Positions 18,136 through 27,426 of a stretch of DNA of 64,000 bases are shown here, piece by piece. Source of the DNA: Marinirhabdus gelatinilytica (GTDB lineage Bacteria > Bacteroidota > Bacteroidia > Flavobacteriales > Flavobacteriaceae). The translations under genes and the position numbers were made by a program. Each line of letters begins with the position of its first letter. Positions within the stretch are counted from its first letter, which is position 1. A model generated the notes under the pieces. That model did no database searches. It was not told the origin of the DNA and saw nothing but the letters and a program-made list of their open reading frames with translations. The stretch is taken from the NCBI RefSeq assembly GCF_003353425.1, contig NZ_QRAO01000004.1, positions 186,001 to 250,000 of the forward strand, written 5' to 3'.

Positions 18136-19308
18136 CTACTTCAAAGCCTTTAAAAGATATACATACCTAATTGTAAGTGCTATGAATAACGGTATAAAAC
18201 CATACGCAAATTCCTGCACCCCTGTGAACCAATGCAATGCCAAAAGTGATAAGAGCAATAGTAAAAACAGTACATACCTGCGTACCCAAACTTTAGGTTG
18301 CTTTTTGGCTATAACAACCACTATAAAAATTGAAAAGGGAAACGCCCATAGCAGGTTGTAATTATTTGCCGTGGCGCTATGGTCTGTTGCAAACCACAAT
18401 AAACTGAGTAGTATTCCCACGACTCCGGTTACTCCCAGTATAGTAGCATCTAAGGCTCTGGTTCGTTCTTTGTTTTTTATATCTTTTACGGTAATCCCAA
18501 TAATGACAAGGCCTATAACCAGAAAAATTAACAATGGTGAAGTAAAGAAATTAGGGGTTTCTTTTTCCCTCGAACTTTCATACAGCGTATAGGTTTCCTT
18601 TACCAAGGGAGTTTTTTCTCCATCGCCTACTTGTGCTGTAGCAGCAGCTTTATACACATAATCTGGCAAGAACTGGTATTGCCAGGAATTTGCCTTGATG
18701 TCGGTTACGGCACCTATGGCTACGTCCATCCCCAAACTTCCCCAGGAATTCCAATGTACGTTTTGCTGAATGAGCTCTCTGAACGTTTTTTGCTCTGTAC
18801 TAAAATCTTCTACATATTCAAGATCGTTACCTAGCACCGAAACCAATACATCACGAATCTTGGTAGCGCAGTTATCATAAAAGAAATCGTATTTGTAATA
18901 TTTGTTTTCGGGCTTTAAGTTATTGTTCAAAAAGTTGAATAACGCCTGCTTTTCAGAATACGAAAGGTTGAGTACCTGTTGTTTTATCCAGCGGTCTTGA
19001 GCTTTGTAATGTGCTATAAAAGGTTGTGCTTTTACTCCTTCTAGTTTGTAGAGCAATTTTCCTTGAGCGAATTTTGTGTAAAAGTTGGGTGTGTCAAAAT
19101 CGTACACCCCATAATTATATACTGCATCTATCCCTCTCTCTGGGTCCTGAATGTAAAAAGCACTGTGCCCAAACTTATCGTACAGATTGTCGCCTGGCCC
19201 CATGGTGAGAATGCTTACCTCTGCACTGGGAGAAAGAGGTGTATATTGTGCGCTAGCTGAAATATTCAGCAAGAATATAAGAACAGCGAAAGCAAATTTT
19301 TGAAACAA
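18136..19308 (-). CDS. DUF4105 domain membrane protein
   Basis: The 390-residue product has a signal peptide (ending near SASAQ, residue 21) and an exported domain with ILTMGPGDNLYDKFGHSAF and VYNYGVYDFDTPNFY, the hallmark of DUF4105. Five hydrophobic segments make up the C-terminal third. The function of the family is not established; the histidine and cysteine in GHSAF and YDNCATKIRD are conserved-looking and could be part of an active site, which is inference. It lies 70 bases downstream of the PorV-like gene on the same strand. Confidence 0.8.
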   Translation of the reverse strand: MFQKFAFAVLIFLLNISASAQYTPLSPSAEVSILTMGPGDNLYDKFGHSAFYIQDPERGIDAVYNYGVYDFDTPNFYTKFAQGKLLYKLEGVKAQPFIAHYKAQDRWIKQQVLNLSYSEKQALFNFLNNNLKPENKYYKYDFFYDNCATKIRDVLVSVLGNDLEYVEDFSTEQKTFRELIQQNVHWNSWGSLGMDVAIGAVTDIKANSWQYQFLPDYVYKAAATAQVGDGEKTPLVKETYTLYESSREKETPNFFTSPLLIFLVIGLVIIGITVKDIKNKERTRALDATILGVTGVVGILLSLLWFATDHSATANNYNLLWAFPFSIFIVVVIAKKQPKVWVRRYVLFLLLLLSLLALHWFTGVQEFAYGFIPLFIALTIRYVYLLKALK

Positions 19309-19378
19309 GATAAATTAGATTTTTATAGCTTGCAAAATACTAAATCCTGAAACGTTTCAGCTATAAAAGAAGCAGCAT

Positions 19379-20473
19379 TTACCTAAAGATGCTCCAATCC
19401 AGCTTTACTGAAAATACATTGGAGTACAGGGCTGCACTCTGGTCGCCAATATCGGTAAGTGCGTAATCTATCTGTATCCCCTTGTATTTAAAGCCCACGC
19501 CTATATTGGGTTGGAAGCCAACAGAGTCGCTCCCGTCCAGTTGCTGTATATTTTGGAAGTTACCCATACCTGCTCGTACAAATATCATATCAATGTACTT
19601 AAACTGGAGTCCTAGGGCGGGATCTATACTGGCAAACTCGGTAGAGATAATATCATTTGTCTGCGCAAACCTAAAGTTGAGATCTGCCTCGGCCAATAGT
19701 ATATAATCGAAATGAAACTCAAATTCCTTTGCAATCCCTACTTGTAGTTTGGGTATGGTTATCTCGGTGGTTTCGGGTAGTTCTTGGTTTTGACCTTCAA
19801 CTGCGTTGGAAATTGTAGCAAATTGCTCTTCGTCTATGCTCCAAGCATTAAAGGTTGTGGTAATATCACGAGCCATAACACCAAATTTCCAGTTACCGCT
19901 ATTAAACTGTATCCCAGCGTCCAGGCCGAAGCCCCAAGAAGAGGCAAAATCTCCAATAATCCTTCGTATCACCTTGGCATTTACCCCAACATTCAATCCA
20001 TCCAACGGAAGTTCCCGGGCATATGAGAACGTGACCCCATAATCTGCTGTAGAGAATAGGCTAATGCGGTTGTAATCTATATTTCCTTGTTCATCGATAA
20101 GTTGTGTGGTGTTCAGGATGTCGTCTACCCCAAAGCGAATTACCGAGAGTGCTACAACGCTTTGTTTGTCCAACGGCATAGCAAAGGCGGCATAATCGTA
20201 ATTGGCAATATTCGCGAAATAGGACGCATGCATCAAGGATAATTGTCTGTCTTCCAGCCCAACTAATCCAGCTGGGTTCCAGTACCCACTGTTCACATCG
20301 TTGGTGGAGGCCACCACGGCATTGGACATACCAAATGCAGCGGCGTCTACCCCAATATTCATAAACTCGTTGGAATATTTTCTAACGGTTTGGGCAGAGG
20401 CCACGTAAGTGGTAAGGAACAAAAAGAAAAGGAGTTTCTTTTTCAAGCTGAAAATTTTGCGCAAATATCTCAT
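19379..20473 (-). CDS. PorV/PorQ family outer-membrane barrel protein
   Basis: A 364-residue protein with a signal peptide (FFLFLTTYVASAQ) and a FadL-like beta-barrel pattern of alternating strands ending in KLDWSIFR. The N-terminal region FMNIGVDAAAFGMSNAVVA followed by VNSGYWNPAGL is the signature of PorV/PorQ proteins, which in Bacteroidota take part in or resemble parts of the type IX secretion system. Which paralogue this is cannot be settled without comparison; it looks closer to the PorV2-type group than to PorV itself. It is divergent from pssA, with about 98 bases between them. Confidence 0.75.
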   Translation of the reverse strand: MRYLRKIFSLKKKLLFFLFLTTYVASAQTVRKYSNEFMNIGVDAAAFGMSNAVVASTNDVNSGYWNPAGLVGLEDRQLSLMHASYFANIANYDYAAFAMPLDKQSVVALSVIRFGVDDILNTTQLIDEQGNIDYNRISLFSTADYGVTFSYARELPLDGLNVGVNAKVIRRIIGDFASSWGFGLDAGIQFNSGNWKFGVMARDITTTFNAWSIDEEQFATISNAVEGQNQELPETTEITIPKLQVGIAKEFEFHFDYILLAEADLNFRFAQTNDIISTEFASIDPALGLQFKYIDMIFVRAGMGNFQNIQQLDGSDSVGFQPNIGVGFKYKGIQIDYALTDIGDQSAALYSNVFSVKLDWSIFR

Positions 20474-20571
20474 TATTTTACAGAATACTAAACTATTATT
20501 TTGGTTAGATATTGTGCTGTATGGGGCTTAGACGAAAATAGTTTCTTATTTTTACACGTAATGCCATTTTT

Positions 20572-21312
20572 ATGCTGAAACATATACCCAACCTAATTAC
20601 TTCCCTCAATGTATTGTGTGGCTGTGTGGCCATTTTCTTTGCAGTCTCAGGCGATTTGGTCACGGCATCCTATTTTGTTTTTACGGGGATATTTTTCGAT
20701 TTTTTCGATGGACTCGCCGCTCGATTGCTCAATGCCCATAGCGAAGTTGGCCTACAATTGGATTCTCTAGCCGATATGGTGACTAGCGGTGTGGCGCCTG
20801 CCATAGTGATGGTGCAATTGCTTTCTGAAAGTAGTTTGGGCTCCCCCTTACAAGTGGGCGAAACTTTTTTTGCTGAAGGTTGGAACACTGGATGGCACAA
20901 CTACCTGCCCTTAATAGGGTTGCTCATTGCTGTAGCTTCAGGATATAGGCTGGCAAAATTTAATGTGGATACACGCCAAACTACAAGTTTTATAGGCTTG
21001 CCAACCCCTGCTAATGCTTTGTTGGTATTGAGTTTGCCACTTATCTTAGCATACCAGTCTTCTGAAATTGCTGAAACAATTATCCTGAACCCGTGGTTCT
21101 TGACCATACTTACCTTGCTTAGCTGTATCTTGCTGAATGCAGAACTACCACTTTTTGCCTTAAAGTTTAAAACGTGGGATTTTAAAAGCAATGCAAAGCG
21201 TTACATTTTTTTGGGTATCTGTTTGCTGGCCATTGTATTGCTGAAATTTATTGCTATCCCAGTAATTCTACTAGTATATATTGTACTCTCACTGGTATGG
21301 AAAGAGTTGTGA
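20572..21312 (+). CDS. pssA: CDP-diacylglycerol--serine O-phosphatidyltransferase
   Basis: The 246-residue integral membrane protein matches the CDP-alcohol phosphotransferase signature D-x2-DG-x2-AR-x8-G-x3-D-x3-D exactly: Asp43, Asp46, Gly60, Asp64 and Asp68 in and after DFFDGLAARLLNAHSEVG. The length and the NLITSLNVLCGCVAI start are those of type II bacterial phosphatidylserine synthases. It makes phosphatidylserine from CDP-diacylglycerol and serine, the precursor of phosphatidylethanolamine. It is a single gene between divergent and convergent neighbours. Confidence 0.9.
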   Translation: MLKHIPNLITSLNVLCGCVAIFFAVSGDLVTASYFVFTGIFFDFFDGLAARLLNAHSEVGLQLDSLADMVTSGVAPAIVMVQLLSESSLGSPLQVGETFFAEGWNTGWHNYLPLIGLLIAVASGYRLAKFNVDTRQTTSFIGLPTPANALLVLSLPLILAYQSSEIAETIILNPWFLTILTLLSCILLNAELPLFALKFKTWDFKSNAKRYIFLGICLLAIVLLKFIAIPVILLVYIVLSLVWKEL

Positions 21313-21443
21313 TTTTTTGTGTTAGGGATTGAACGGTATGTTTGAGCTCTCCCAGGTTTTGGCTTGAGGTAGTGGAGGGGAAGCGAGTAGTGAAAGCCCG
21401 ACCCTTCTTGCTGGTGGATGGTGGCGATGGAAAGGGGAACACC

Positions 21444-22184
21444 CTAAAACTCCAATTTCTTCTTCCGCAGCTCGAAATTTTGACCTAGATATACTTTCCT
21501 TACCATCTCATCGCTTGCCAGTTCCTCGGGCTCACCGTGTTTAAGGATACTACCCTCAAACATGAGGTAGGTCCTATCGGTTATGGCGAGCGTTTCCTGT
21601 ACGTTATGGTCTGTAATGAGGATACCAATATTTTTGTTCTTGAGCTGTGCCACGATACGCTGTATATCCTCCACGGCTACGGGATCTACTCCTGCAAAGG
21701 GCTCGTCCAGGAGGATAAAGTGTGGATCGGTCGCCAGGGCGCGGGCAATCTCGGTACGGCGGCGCTCACCACCGCTCAACAGGTCACCACGACTTTTTCG
21801 AATGTGGCCAAGACCAAATTCCTCAATAAGCGACTCCATTTTCATGTGCTGCTCTTTTTTGGAGAGCTTTGTGAGTTGTAGTACACTTAAGATATTGTCC
21901 TCTATGCTCAACTTCCTGAATACCGATGCTTCCTGTGCTAGGTAGCCAATACCGTTTTGTGCACGTTTGTACATGGGGTATTTGGTAATTTCGGTACCTT
22001 CCAGAAAAATCTTTCCTCCATTGGGCTTTATAAGCCCCACGATCATATAAAAAGAGGTGGTCTTTCCCGCTCCATTGGGGCCCAATAGACCCACGATCTC
22101 ACCTTGGTTCACCTCTACGGTAATACCTTTTACCACCTTTCGGCCTTTGTAGGATTTTACTAGATTTTGGGCTTTGAGTTTCAT
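21444..22184 (-). CDS. lptB: LPS export ABC transporter ATP-binding protein
   Basis: A 246-residue ABC ATPase with Walker A GPNGAGKTT, signature LLSGGERRR, Walker B FILLDEPFAGVDP and the switch histidine in ITDHNV. Extended similarity to LptB includes IGYLAQEASVFRKLSIEDNI. It powers LptF/LptG, which extract lipopolysaccharide from the inner membrane; an LptF/G-type permease is coded at 38207. It is the last gene of the minus-strand run that starts with kdsD. The 131-base tail to pssA shows no gene. Confidence 0.94.
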   Translation of the reverse strand: MKLKAQNLVKSYKGRKVVKGITVEVNQGEIVGLLGPNGAGKTTSFYMIVGLIKPNGGKIFLEGTEITKYPMYKRAQNGIGYLAQEASVFRKLSIEDNILSVLQLTKLSKKEQHMKMESLIEEFGLGHIRKSRGDLLSGGERRRTEIARALATDPHFILLDEPFAGVDPVAVEDIQRIVAQLKNKNIGILITDHNVQETLAITDRTYLMFEGSILKHGEPEELASDEMVRKVYLGQNFELRKKKLEF

Positions 22185-22266
22185 GTGTACTTTAGGTGAA
22201 AACGATAATGTGTTCGTTTAATTGCTGTGATATCAAAAATACAGCTTAATTTTCCGAAGTAAAAAT

Positions 22267-22620
22267 TTAAACATCTTGAGTTTGCAGCGCCTCCCAATAT
22301 TCGTATGCTCTTCGCAGGTGGGGAATAACAATGGTACCTCCTACGAGAAGCGATATACTCAAGGCTTCAACTACTTCTTCTTTTGAGATCCCTAAATTAT
22401 AGCAGGTTTCCAAATGGTACCGTACACAGTCGTCGCAGCGTAGGACCAAACTGTTGCCCAAGCCCAACAATTCTTTGGTTTTTTTGGGGAGGGTGCCTTC
22501 TGTAAAAGCGTTTGTATCCAGATTGAAGATCCGTTTTAAAATCTTGTTGTTGTCTTCCAAGAGCTTCTCGTTCATCTTGGAGCGGTAGGCGTTAAATTCT
22601 TCTACAATGTTATGTGCCAT
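22267..22620 (-). CDS. Carboxymuconolactone decarboxylase/AhpD-like protein
   Basis: The 117-residue alpha-helical protein has CDDCVRYHLETCYNLGISKEE, where the C-x2-C and following histidine form the redox or proton-relay motif of the AhpD/CMD superfamily. Members reduce peroxiredoxins or act in small-molecule metabolism; which applies here is unknown. The start overlaps the end of tatC by 11 bases, so the two are translated from one message. Confidence 0.85.
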   Translation of the reverse strand: MAHNIVEEFNAYRSKMNEKLLEDNNKILKRIFNLDTNAFTEGTLPKKTKELLGLGNSLVLRCDDCVRYHLETCYNLGISKEEVVEALSISLLVGGTIVIPHLRRAYEYWEALQTQDV

Positions 22621-23443
22621 GGGTGTTGAGTAGTTTTTTTTGTTTTCGCACTACAATTTTGGAGATAATAATGCTTATTTCGTATAAGATTAAAACAGGT
22701 ACGGCCACGATTACTTGGCTGGCAATATCTGGTGGGGTAATAATTGCTGAAATGATCAAGACTCCCACGAGTGCAAACTTTCGGTATTTTTTTAGCCATG
22801 CCGGTGTTACCAGTCCAACCTTTGTCAAGAAATAGATTACGATTGGCAGCTCGAAAATAAGGCCGCTCGCAATAACCGAAGCCCTTACCAGGCCTATGTA
22901 ACTACTTAGGTCGAAATCGTTAAAAACAGCCTCGCTTACTTTGTAGCTTCCCAAAAAGTTAATGGTGAGGGGGGTAACTACATAGTATCCAAAACAAACC
23001 CCTATAAAGAACAGTAAGGATGCAATGATGATAAATCCACGGCTGTTTTTACGTTCGTTTGTGCGCAAGCCCGGGCTAACAAATTTCCAAAATTCATAGA
23101 GTACATAGGGAAAACCTATTATAAACCCTGCCGTAATGGAGGTCCATATATGTGCCGAAAATTGCCCAGCGGGTGTCCTACTCTGTATACGAAAACTCTC
23201 TTCCTTAAAGCAAAAACTTTCTTCCAGCCCTAACTGGGTCGCTGCCCTGCAAAGTAACTTGTATGTTGGGAAATCTGGGTTCTTGGGTCCGAGGATAAGT
23301 ACATCGAAAATAAATTCCTTGGCGATAAAAGCAATAGTAGCCAGGACCATAACCGCAATGGTAGAGCGTATAAGGTGCCAGCGTAATTCTTCGAGATGGT
23401 CCAGGAAAGACATCTCCTTTTCGATATTCCTCTTTTTTGCCAT
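22610..23443 (-). CDS. tatC: Sec-independent protein translocase subunit TatC
   Basis: The 277-residue protein begins with the TatC hallmark EMSFLDHLEELRWHLIRS and has six hydrophobic spans, with FWKFVSPGLRTNERK after the second. It recognises twin-arginine signal peptides and moves folded proteins across the inner membrane. An insertion of about 50 residues after the first span (ILGPKNPDF to AGQF) is typical of Bacteroidota forms. Its ATG shares a base with the stop of kdsD. Confidence 0.93.
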   Translation of the reverse strand: MAKKRNIEKEMSFLDHLEELRWHLIRSTIAVMVLATIAFIAKEFIFDVLILGPKNPDFPTYKLLCRAATQLGLEESFCFKEESFRIQSRTPAGQFSAHIWTSITAGFIIGFPYVLYEFWKFVSPGLRTNERKNSRGFIIIASLLFFIGVCFGYYVVTPLTINFLGSYKVSEAVFNDFDLSSYIGLVRASVIASGLIFELPIVIYFLTKVGLVTPAWLKKYRKFALVGVLIISAIITPPDIASQVIVAVPVLILYEISIIISKIVVRKQKKLLNTHGT

Positions 23444-24408
23444 TAAATGATACCTTCTTTGGTAAGGTTATGAATATGCACTACACCACAATATACACCG
23501 TTTTCTTCGGCAAGTATTTGGGTTATCCCGTTTTTATCCATAAGCTCCATGGCTTCTACGGCCATGGCGTCGTTATGTATTTTCTTGGGATTGGCAGTCA
23601 TGATATCCTTGGCTGTTAAGCCTTTTATATTTTCTTCTCTGGTAAGCATTCTACGCAAGTCCCCATCTGTAATGATACCTACTATTTTATTGTTTTCTAC
23701 CACAGCGGTTACTCCCAAGAGTTTTTCTGAAATCTCAACGATTACCTTTCTTACATCGGTATCTGGGGTTACTTGTGGTTTTGAGTTAAGGGACGTAAGG
23801 TCGCTCACCCGTAGGTACAATTTTTTACCAAGGGAGCCACCGGGATGAAAACGTGCAAAATCCTTACTGGAAAAACCGCGTAGATCCAAAAGTGCCATTG
23901 CAAGGGCGTCTCCTACCACCAGCTGTGCCGTGGTACTTGTGGTTGGGGCAAGGTTGTTGGGACAGGCCTCCTTTTCGGCATAGGCGTGCATGACATAATT
24001 TGCTTGGACTCCCAAGAAAGATTCCTTGTTGGAGGTGATGGCCAGTAGCTTATTCCCCCTACTTTTTATAAGTGGAACCAACACCTTTATTTCTGGAGTA
24101 TTACCACTTTTAGAGATGCATATTACTACATCATCCTTGAGTATGGTACCCAGATCCCCGTGAATAGCATCGGCAGCGTGCATAAAGATAGCTGGTGTAC
24201 CTGTGGAATTAAGGGTGGCCACGATTTTTGTTGCAATATTGGCACTCTTGCCAATTCCTGTGATTACCACTCTGCCCTTGCTATTGTAGATGGTTTCTAC
24301 AGCGTGTGCAAACTCATTGTCCACCAAGTTTACTAAGTTCGCAATAGCTTCACTTTCGGTTTTAATGGTTTGTTTTGCAACTTCGATTATCTGTGAGGTC
24401 CTGTTCAA
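23443..24408 (-). CDS. kdsD: Arabinose-5-phosphate isomerase (KpsF/GutQ family)
   Basis: The 321-residue protein has an N-terminal SIS domain (VVITGIGKSANIATKIV, then the HAADAIHGDLG active-site loop) and a C-terminal pair of CBS domains. It converts ribulose 5-phosphate to arabinose 5-phosphate, the first step toward Kdo of lipopolysaccharide, which fits with lptB in the same operon. It is divergent from recQ with about 200 bases between the starts. The symbol is by family; kpsF-type paralogues cannot be excluded. Confidence 0.88.
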   Translation of the reverse strand: MNRTSQIIEVAKQTIKTESEAIANLVNLVDNEFAHAVETIYNSKGRVVITGIGKSANIATKIVATLNSTGTPAIFMHAADAIHGDLGTILKDDVVICISKSGNTPEIKVLVPLIKSRGNKLLAITSNKESFLGVQANYVMHAYAEKEACPNNLAPTTSTTAQLVVGDALAMALLDLRGFSSKDFARFHPGGSLGKKLYLRVSDLTSLNSKPQVTPDTDVRKVIVEISEKLLGVTAVVENNKIVGIITDGDLRRMLTREENIKGLTAKDIMTANPKKIHNDAMAVEAMELMDKNGITQILAEENGVYCGVVHIHNLTKEGII

Positions 24409-24604
24409 AATTTGAAGATTAATAAGTTTGTAACTGTTTCAGAAATTAGTATATTTAGTAAGTGAAAAGAACAATTATTACTGTTTTCACAATATACATG
24501 TAATAGATACAGTTTTACAAAATTAGTTGCAAAATTACGATTGTTCCCCTGTTTATACAATTTTAATTGGCATCAAAAAACATAACAACATAATAAGAAC
24601 CAGC

Positions 24605-26800
24605 GTGGCTGAATTAGATTTATACGCAGCTCTCAAGAAGTATTTTGGTTTTTCGAAATTCAAAGGGCTTCAGGAAGAGGTGATCAAGAGTGTGTTGGCA
24701 CAAGAAAACACTTTTGTAATTATGCCCACCGGTGGTGGCAAGTCCCTTTGCTACCAGCTTCCCGCACTTATGCAGGAAGGTACCGCAATTGTAGTTTCCC
24801 CCCTTATAGCATTGATGAAAAATCAAGTGGATGCCATTAGAGCACTTTCCTCGGATGAAGGTATTGCCCATGTATTAAACTCTTCTTTGAACAAGACCGA
24901 GGTAAAAAAGGTCATGAGCGATATCGAGAATGGTATCACAAAACTTCTCTACGTGGCTCCAGAGTCGCTCACCAAGGATGAATATGTAAACTTTTTACAG
25001 ACGCAAAAAATTTCATTCCTCGCCATAGACGAGGCCCATTGCATTAGTGAGTGGGGCCACGATTTTAGGCCAGAATACCGAAATCTTAAAAAGATAATCG
25101 AACGTATAGGAGATAATATTCCAATAATTGGGCTTACTGCCACCGCCACTCCCAAAGTACAGGAGGATATTCTCAAAAACTTGGGAATTCAGGATGCCAA
25201 TACTTTTAAGGCCTCTTTTAACCGTCCCAACCTTTTTTATGAGATACGGCCCAAGACCAAAAATGTAGATGCGGATATCATTCGCTTTGTAAAGAAAAAT
25301 GAAGGAAAAAGCGGGATTATTTACTGCCTGAGCAGAAAACGTGTAGAAGAGTTGGCACAAACCTTACAGGTTAACGGGATTAAGGCGATTCCCTATCACG
25401 CAGGGCTGGATGCTAAAACCCGGGTAAAGCACCAAGATATGTTCTTGATGGAAGATGCAGACGTTGTGGTGGCGACCATTGCCTTTGGGATGGGTATAGA
25501 CAAACCAGATGTTCGTTTCGTCATACACAACGATATTCCCAAGAGTATCGAGAGCTATTACCAAGAAACCGGGCGAGCCGGTAGGGATGGTGGTGAGGGA
25601 CACTGTCTGGCCTTTTACGGATACAAGGATATTGAAAAACTTGAGAAATTTATGAGTGGCAAACCCGTTGCCGAACAGGAAATTGGCCACGCCCTCTTAC
25701 AGGAAGTGGTTGCGTTTGCTGAAACGAGTATTTCCCGCAGGAAATTTATACTCCATTATTTTGGGGAAGAATTTGATAATGAAACCGGTGAGGGGGGAAT
25801 GATGGACGATAATATGCGAAACCCCAAAAAACAACATGAGGCGAAAGAGGATGTTGTTAAATTGCTGAAAGTGGTAAAAGAGACCAATCAACAGTATAAA
25901 AGTAAAGAGGTTGTAAATGTATTGGTGGGAAAGGTAAACGCTATGATTAAATCCCACCGGACAGACCAACAATCCTTTTTTGGAATAGGGAACGATAAAG
26001 AGGCAGAATATTGGATGGCACTGCTGCGTCAAGTATTGGTGGCAGGAATGCTCTCCAAGGATATTGAGACCTACGGGGTTATAAAGATTACTGAAAAAGG
26101 TCTGGACTTTATTAAAAAGCCCGAAAGCTTTATGATGACCGAAGACCATTCCTATTCCGAGGATAGAGACGATAATGTAATAACACAACAAAAGGGCGGA
26201 GGTGCAGTGACCGATGAGCAACTCTTTAAATTGCTGAAAGGAGAACGAAAGCGTTTAGCCGATAAGCTGAGCTTACCCCCTTATGTGATTTTTCAGGATC
26301 CCTCACTAGAGGATATGGCGCTAAAGTACCCTATTACATTGGATGAGCTTGCTAATGTCCACGGTGTGGGTGACGGAAAAGCAAAAAAATACGGAAAGAG
26401 TTTCGTAGCGCTAATCTCAAGATATGTAGAGGAAAACGATATAGACCGTCCAGACGATTTTGTGGTGAAATCTACCGGGAGCAATAGTGGTTTAAAGCTA
26501 TATATCATTCAAAATGTAGATAGAAAATTAGCACTCGACGATATTGCCGATGCCAAGGGAATTGAAATGGACGCCCTCATGGACGAAATGGAGGCCATTG
26601 TATACAGCGGTACCAAATTGAACATAAGTTATTGGGTGGACGAGACCTTGGACGATGACCAACAAGAGGAGCTGCACGATTACTTCTTGGAAGCCGAGAC
26701 CGATAGCATTGAAGAAGCCATGGAAGAATTTGATGGCGACTACGATGTAGATGAGTTAAGGCTCTACCGTATCAAGTTTATAAGCGAAGTGGGTAATTAA
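24605..26800 (+). CDS. recQ: ATP-dependent DNA helicase RecQ (without zinc-site cysteines)
   Basis: Superfamily 2 helicase of about 731 residues: Walker A MPTGGGKSLCYQLP, DEAH box in AIDEAHCISEWGHDFRPEY, motif VI QETGRAGRDG, an RQC region, an HRDC domain (KGERKRLADKLSLPPYVIF to HGVGDGKAKKYG) and a C-terminal helical extension of about 110 residues. It unwinds DNA during recombinational repair. I chose GTG at 24605 (VAELDLYAALKKYFGF), which gives the usual length; a TTG at 24527 would add 26 unlike residues. The zinc cysteines that join helicase and RQC in E. coli RecQ are missing: the segment reads SISRRKFILHYFGEEF and then a cysteine-free NETGEGGMMDDNMRNP. Confidence 0.92.
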   Translation: MAELDLYAALKKYFGFSKFKGLQEEVIKSVLAQENTFVIMPTGGGKSLCYQLPALMQEGTAIVVSPLIALMKNQVDAIRALSSDEGIAHVLNSSLNKTEVKKVMSDIENGITKLLYVAPESLTKDEYVNFLQTQKISFLAIDEAHCISEWGHDFRPEYRNLKKIIERIGDNIPIIGLTATATPKVQEDILKNLGIQDANTFKASFNRPNLFYEIRPKTKNVDADIIRFVKKNEGKSGIIYCLSRKRVEELAQTLQVNGIKAIPYHAGLDAKTRVKHQDMFLMEDADVVVATIAFGMGIDKPDVRFVIHNDIPKSIESYYQETGRAGRDGGEGHCLAFYGYKDIEKLEKFMSGKPVAEQEIGHALLQEVVAFAETSISRRKFILHYFGEEFDNETGEGGMMDDNMRNPKKQHEAKEDVVKLLKVVKETNQQYKSKEVVNVLVGKVNAMIKSHRTDQQSFFGIGNDKEAEYWMALLRQVLVAGMLSKDIETYGVIKITEKGLDFIKKPESFMMTEDHSYSEDRDDNVITQQKGGGAVTDEQLFKLLKGERKRLADKLSLPPYVIFQDPSLEDMALKYPITLDELANVHGVGDGKAKKYGKSFVALISRYVEENDIDRPDDFVVKSTGSNSGLKLYIIQNVDRKLALDDIADAKGIEMDALMDEMEAIVYSGTKLNISYWVDETLDDDQQEELHDYFLEAETDSIEEAMEEFDGDYDVDELRLYRIKFISEVGN

Positions 26801-26803
26801 GCT

Positions 26804-27352
26804 TTAATATTCGGTTACCGAACCCCAATTTTCTCCACTTTTAATTCTGTATAGTTGCATTTCAGAAATACCAAACTGCTTGGCTATCATCTTTAGGCGC
26901 GTACGGCGATTGGGATCGTAGATTTTCCTCTTGATGAGTTTTACCTTGGCTTCGGTAAGCTTGGAATAGGTTCTCTTTCTGGGCTTGTTTTTATATTCAG
27001 GATTACTGAACTGGTGAACCTCTTTTTCTCGCTTCGTAGCCCATTTCAGGTTATCAACGTGGTTGTTCTTTTTATGGTAATCCAGGTGTATTACGTACAT
27101 ACCATCTTTTTGCTCCAAAAAGTGCTGTGCCACGAGTTTGTGTACATATCGGCTTGTGGTTTTTCCGTTTTTCTTTTGTCTAACAGCAAGGTTCTGGTAA
27201 CCGTTTATAAAGGACGGTTTTAGCAAGAACTCTTTCTCGCCCTTGCAGTTTATGAGCCTGCCGTAGTTTGAGATCTTAAACTTTTCAGTATCGGAAATCT
27301 TATCATCAAACACAATAGCTTTCCACTCTTCGTTCCAATAGCTTCGTATCAT
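26804..27352 (-). CDS. NUMOD4/HNH homing-endonuclease-like protein
   Basis: In this 182-residue protein an N-terminal NUMOD4-type region (YWNEEWKAIVFDD, FKISNYGRLINCKG, LKPSFINGYQNLAV) leads to an HNH_3-type nuclease core (YVHKLVAQHFL, YVIHLDYHKKNNHVDNLKW) with the histidine and asparagines in place. The C-terminus (LKMIAKQFGISEMQLYRI) is a helix-turn-helix of the NUMOD1 kind. Such proteins are known from mobile introns and phages but also occur as free-standing chromosomal genes. It stops three bases from the recQ stop, tail to tail, with no sign of an intron or flanking repeat. Whether it cuts DNA here is unknown. Confidence 0.8.
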   Translation of the reverse strand: MIRSYWNEEWKAIVFDDKISDTEKFKISNYGRLINCKGEKEFLLKPSFINGYQNLAVRQKKNGKTTSRYVHKLVAQHFLEQKDGMYVIHLDYHKKNNHVDNLKWATKREKEVHQFSNPEYKNKPRKRTYSKLTEAKVKLIKRKIYDPNRRTRLKMIAKQFGISEMQLYRIKSGENWGSVTEY

Positions 27353-27426
27353 GGGTTTTTGGTTTAGAAAGTTTTACTTTTTATGTAAAAGCTATCGGCT
27401 CCCCAACCAAAGCTTGTTATGCTAAT

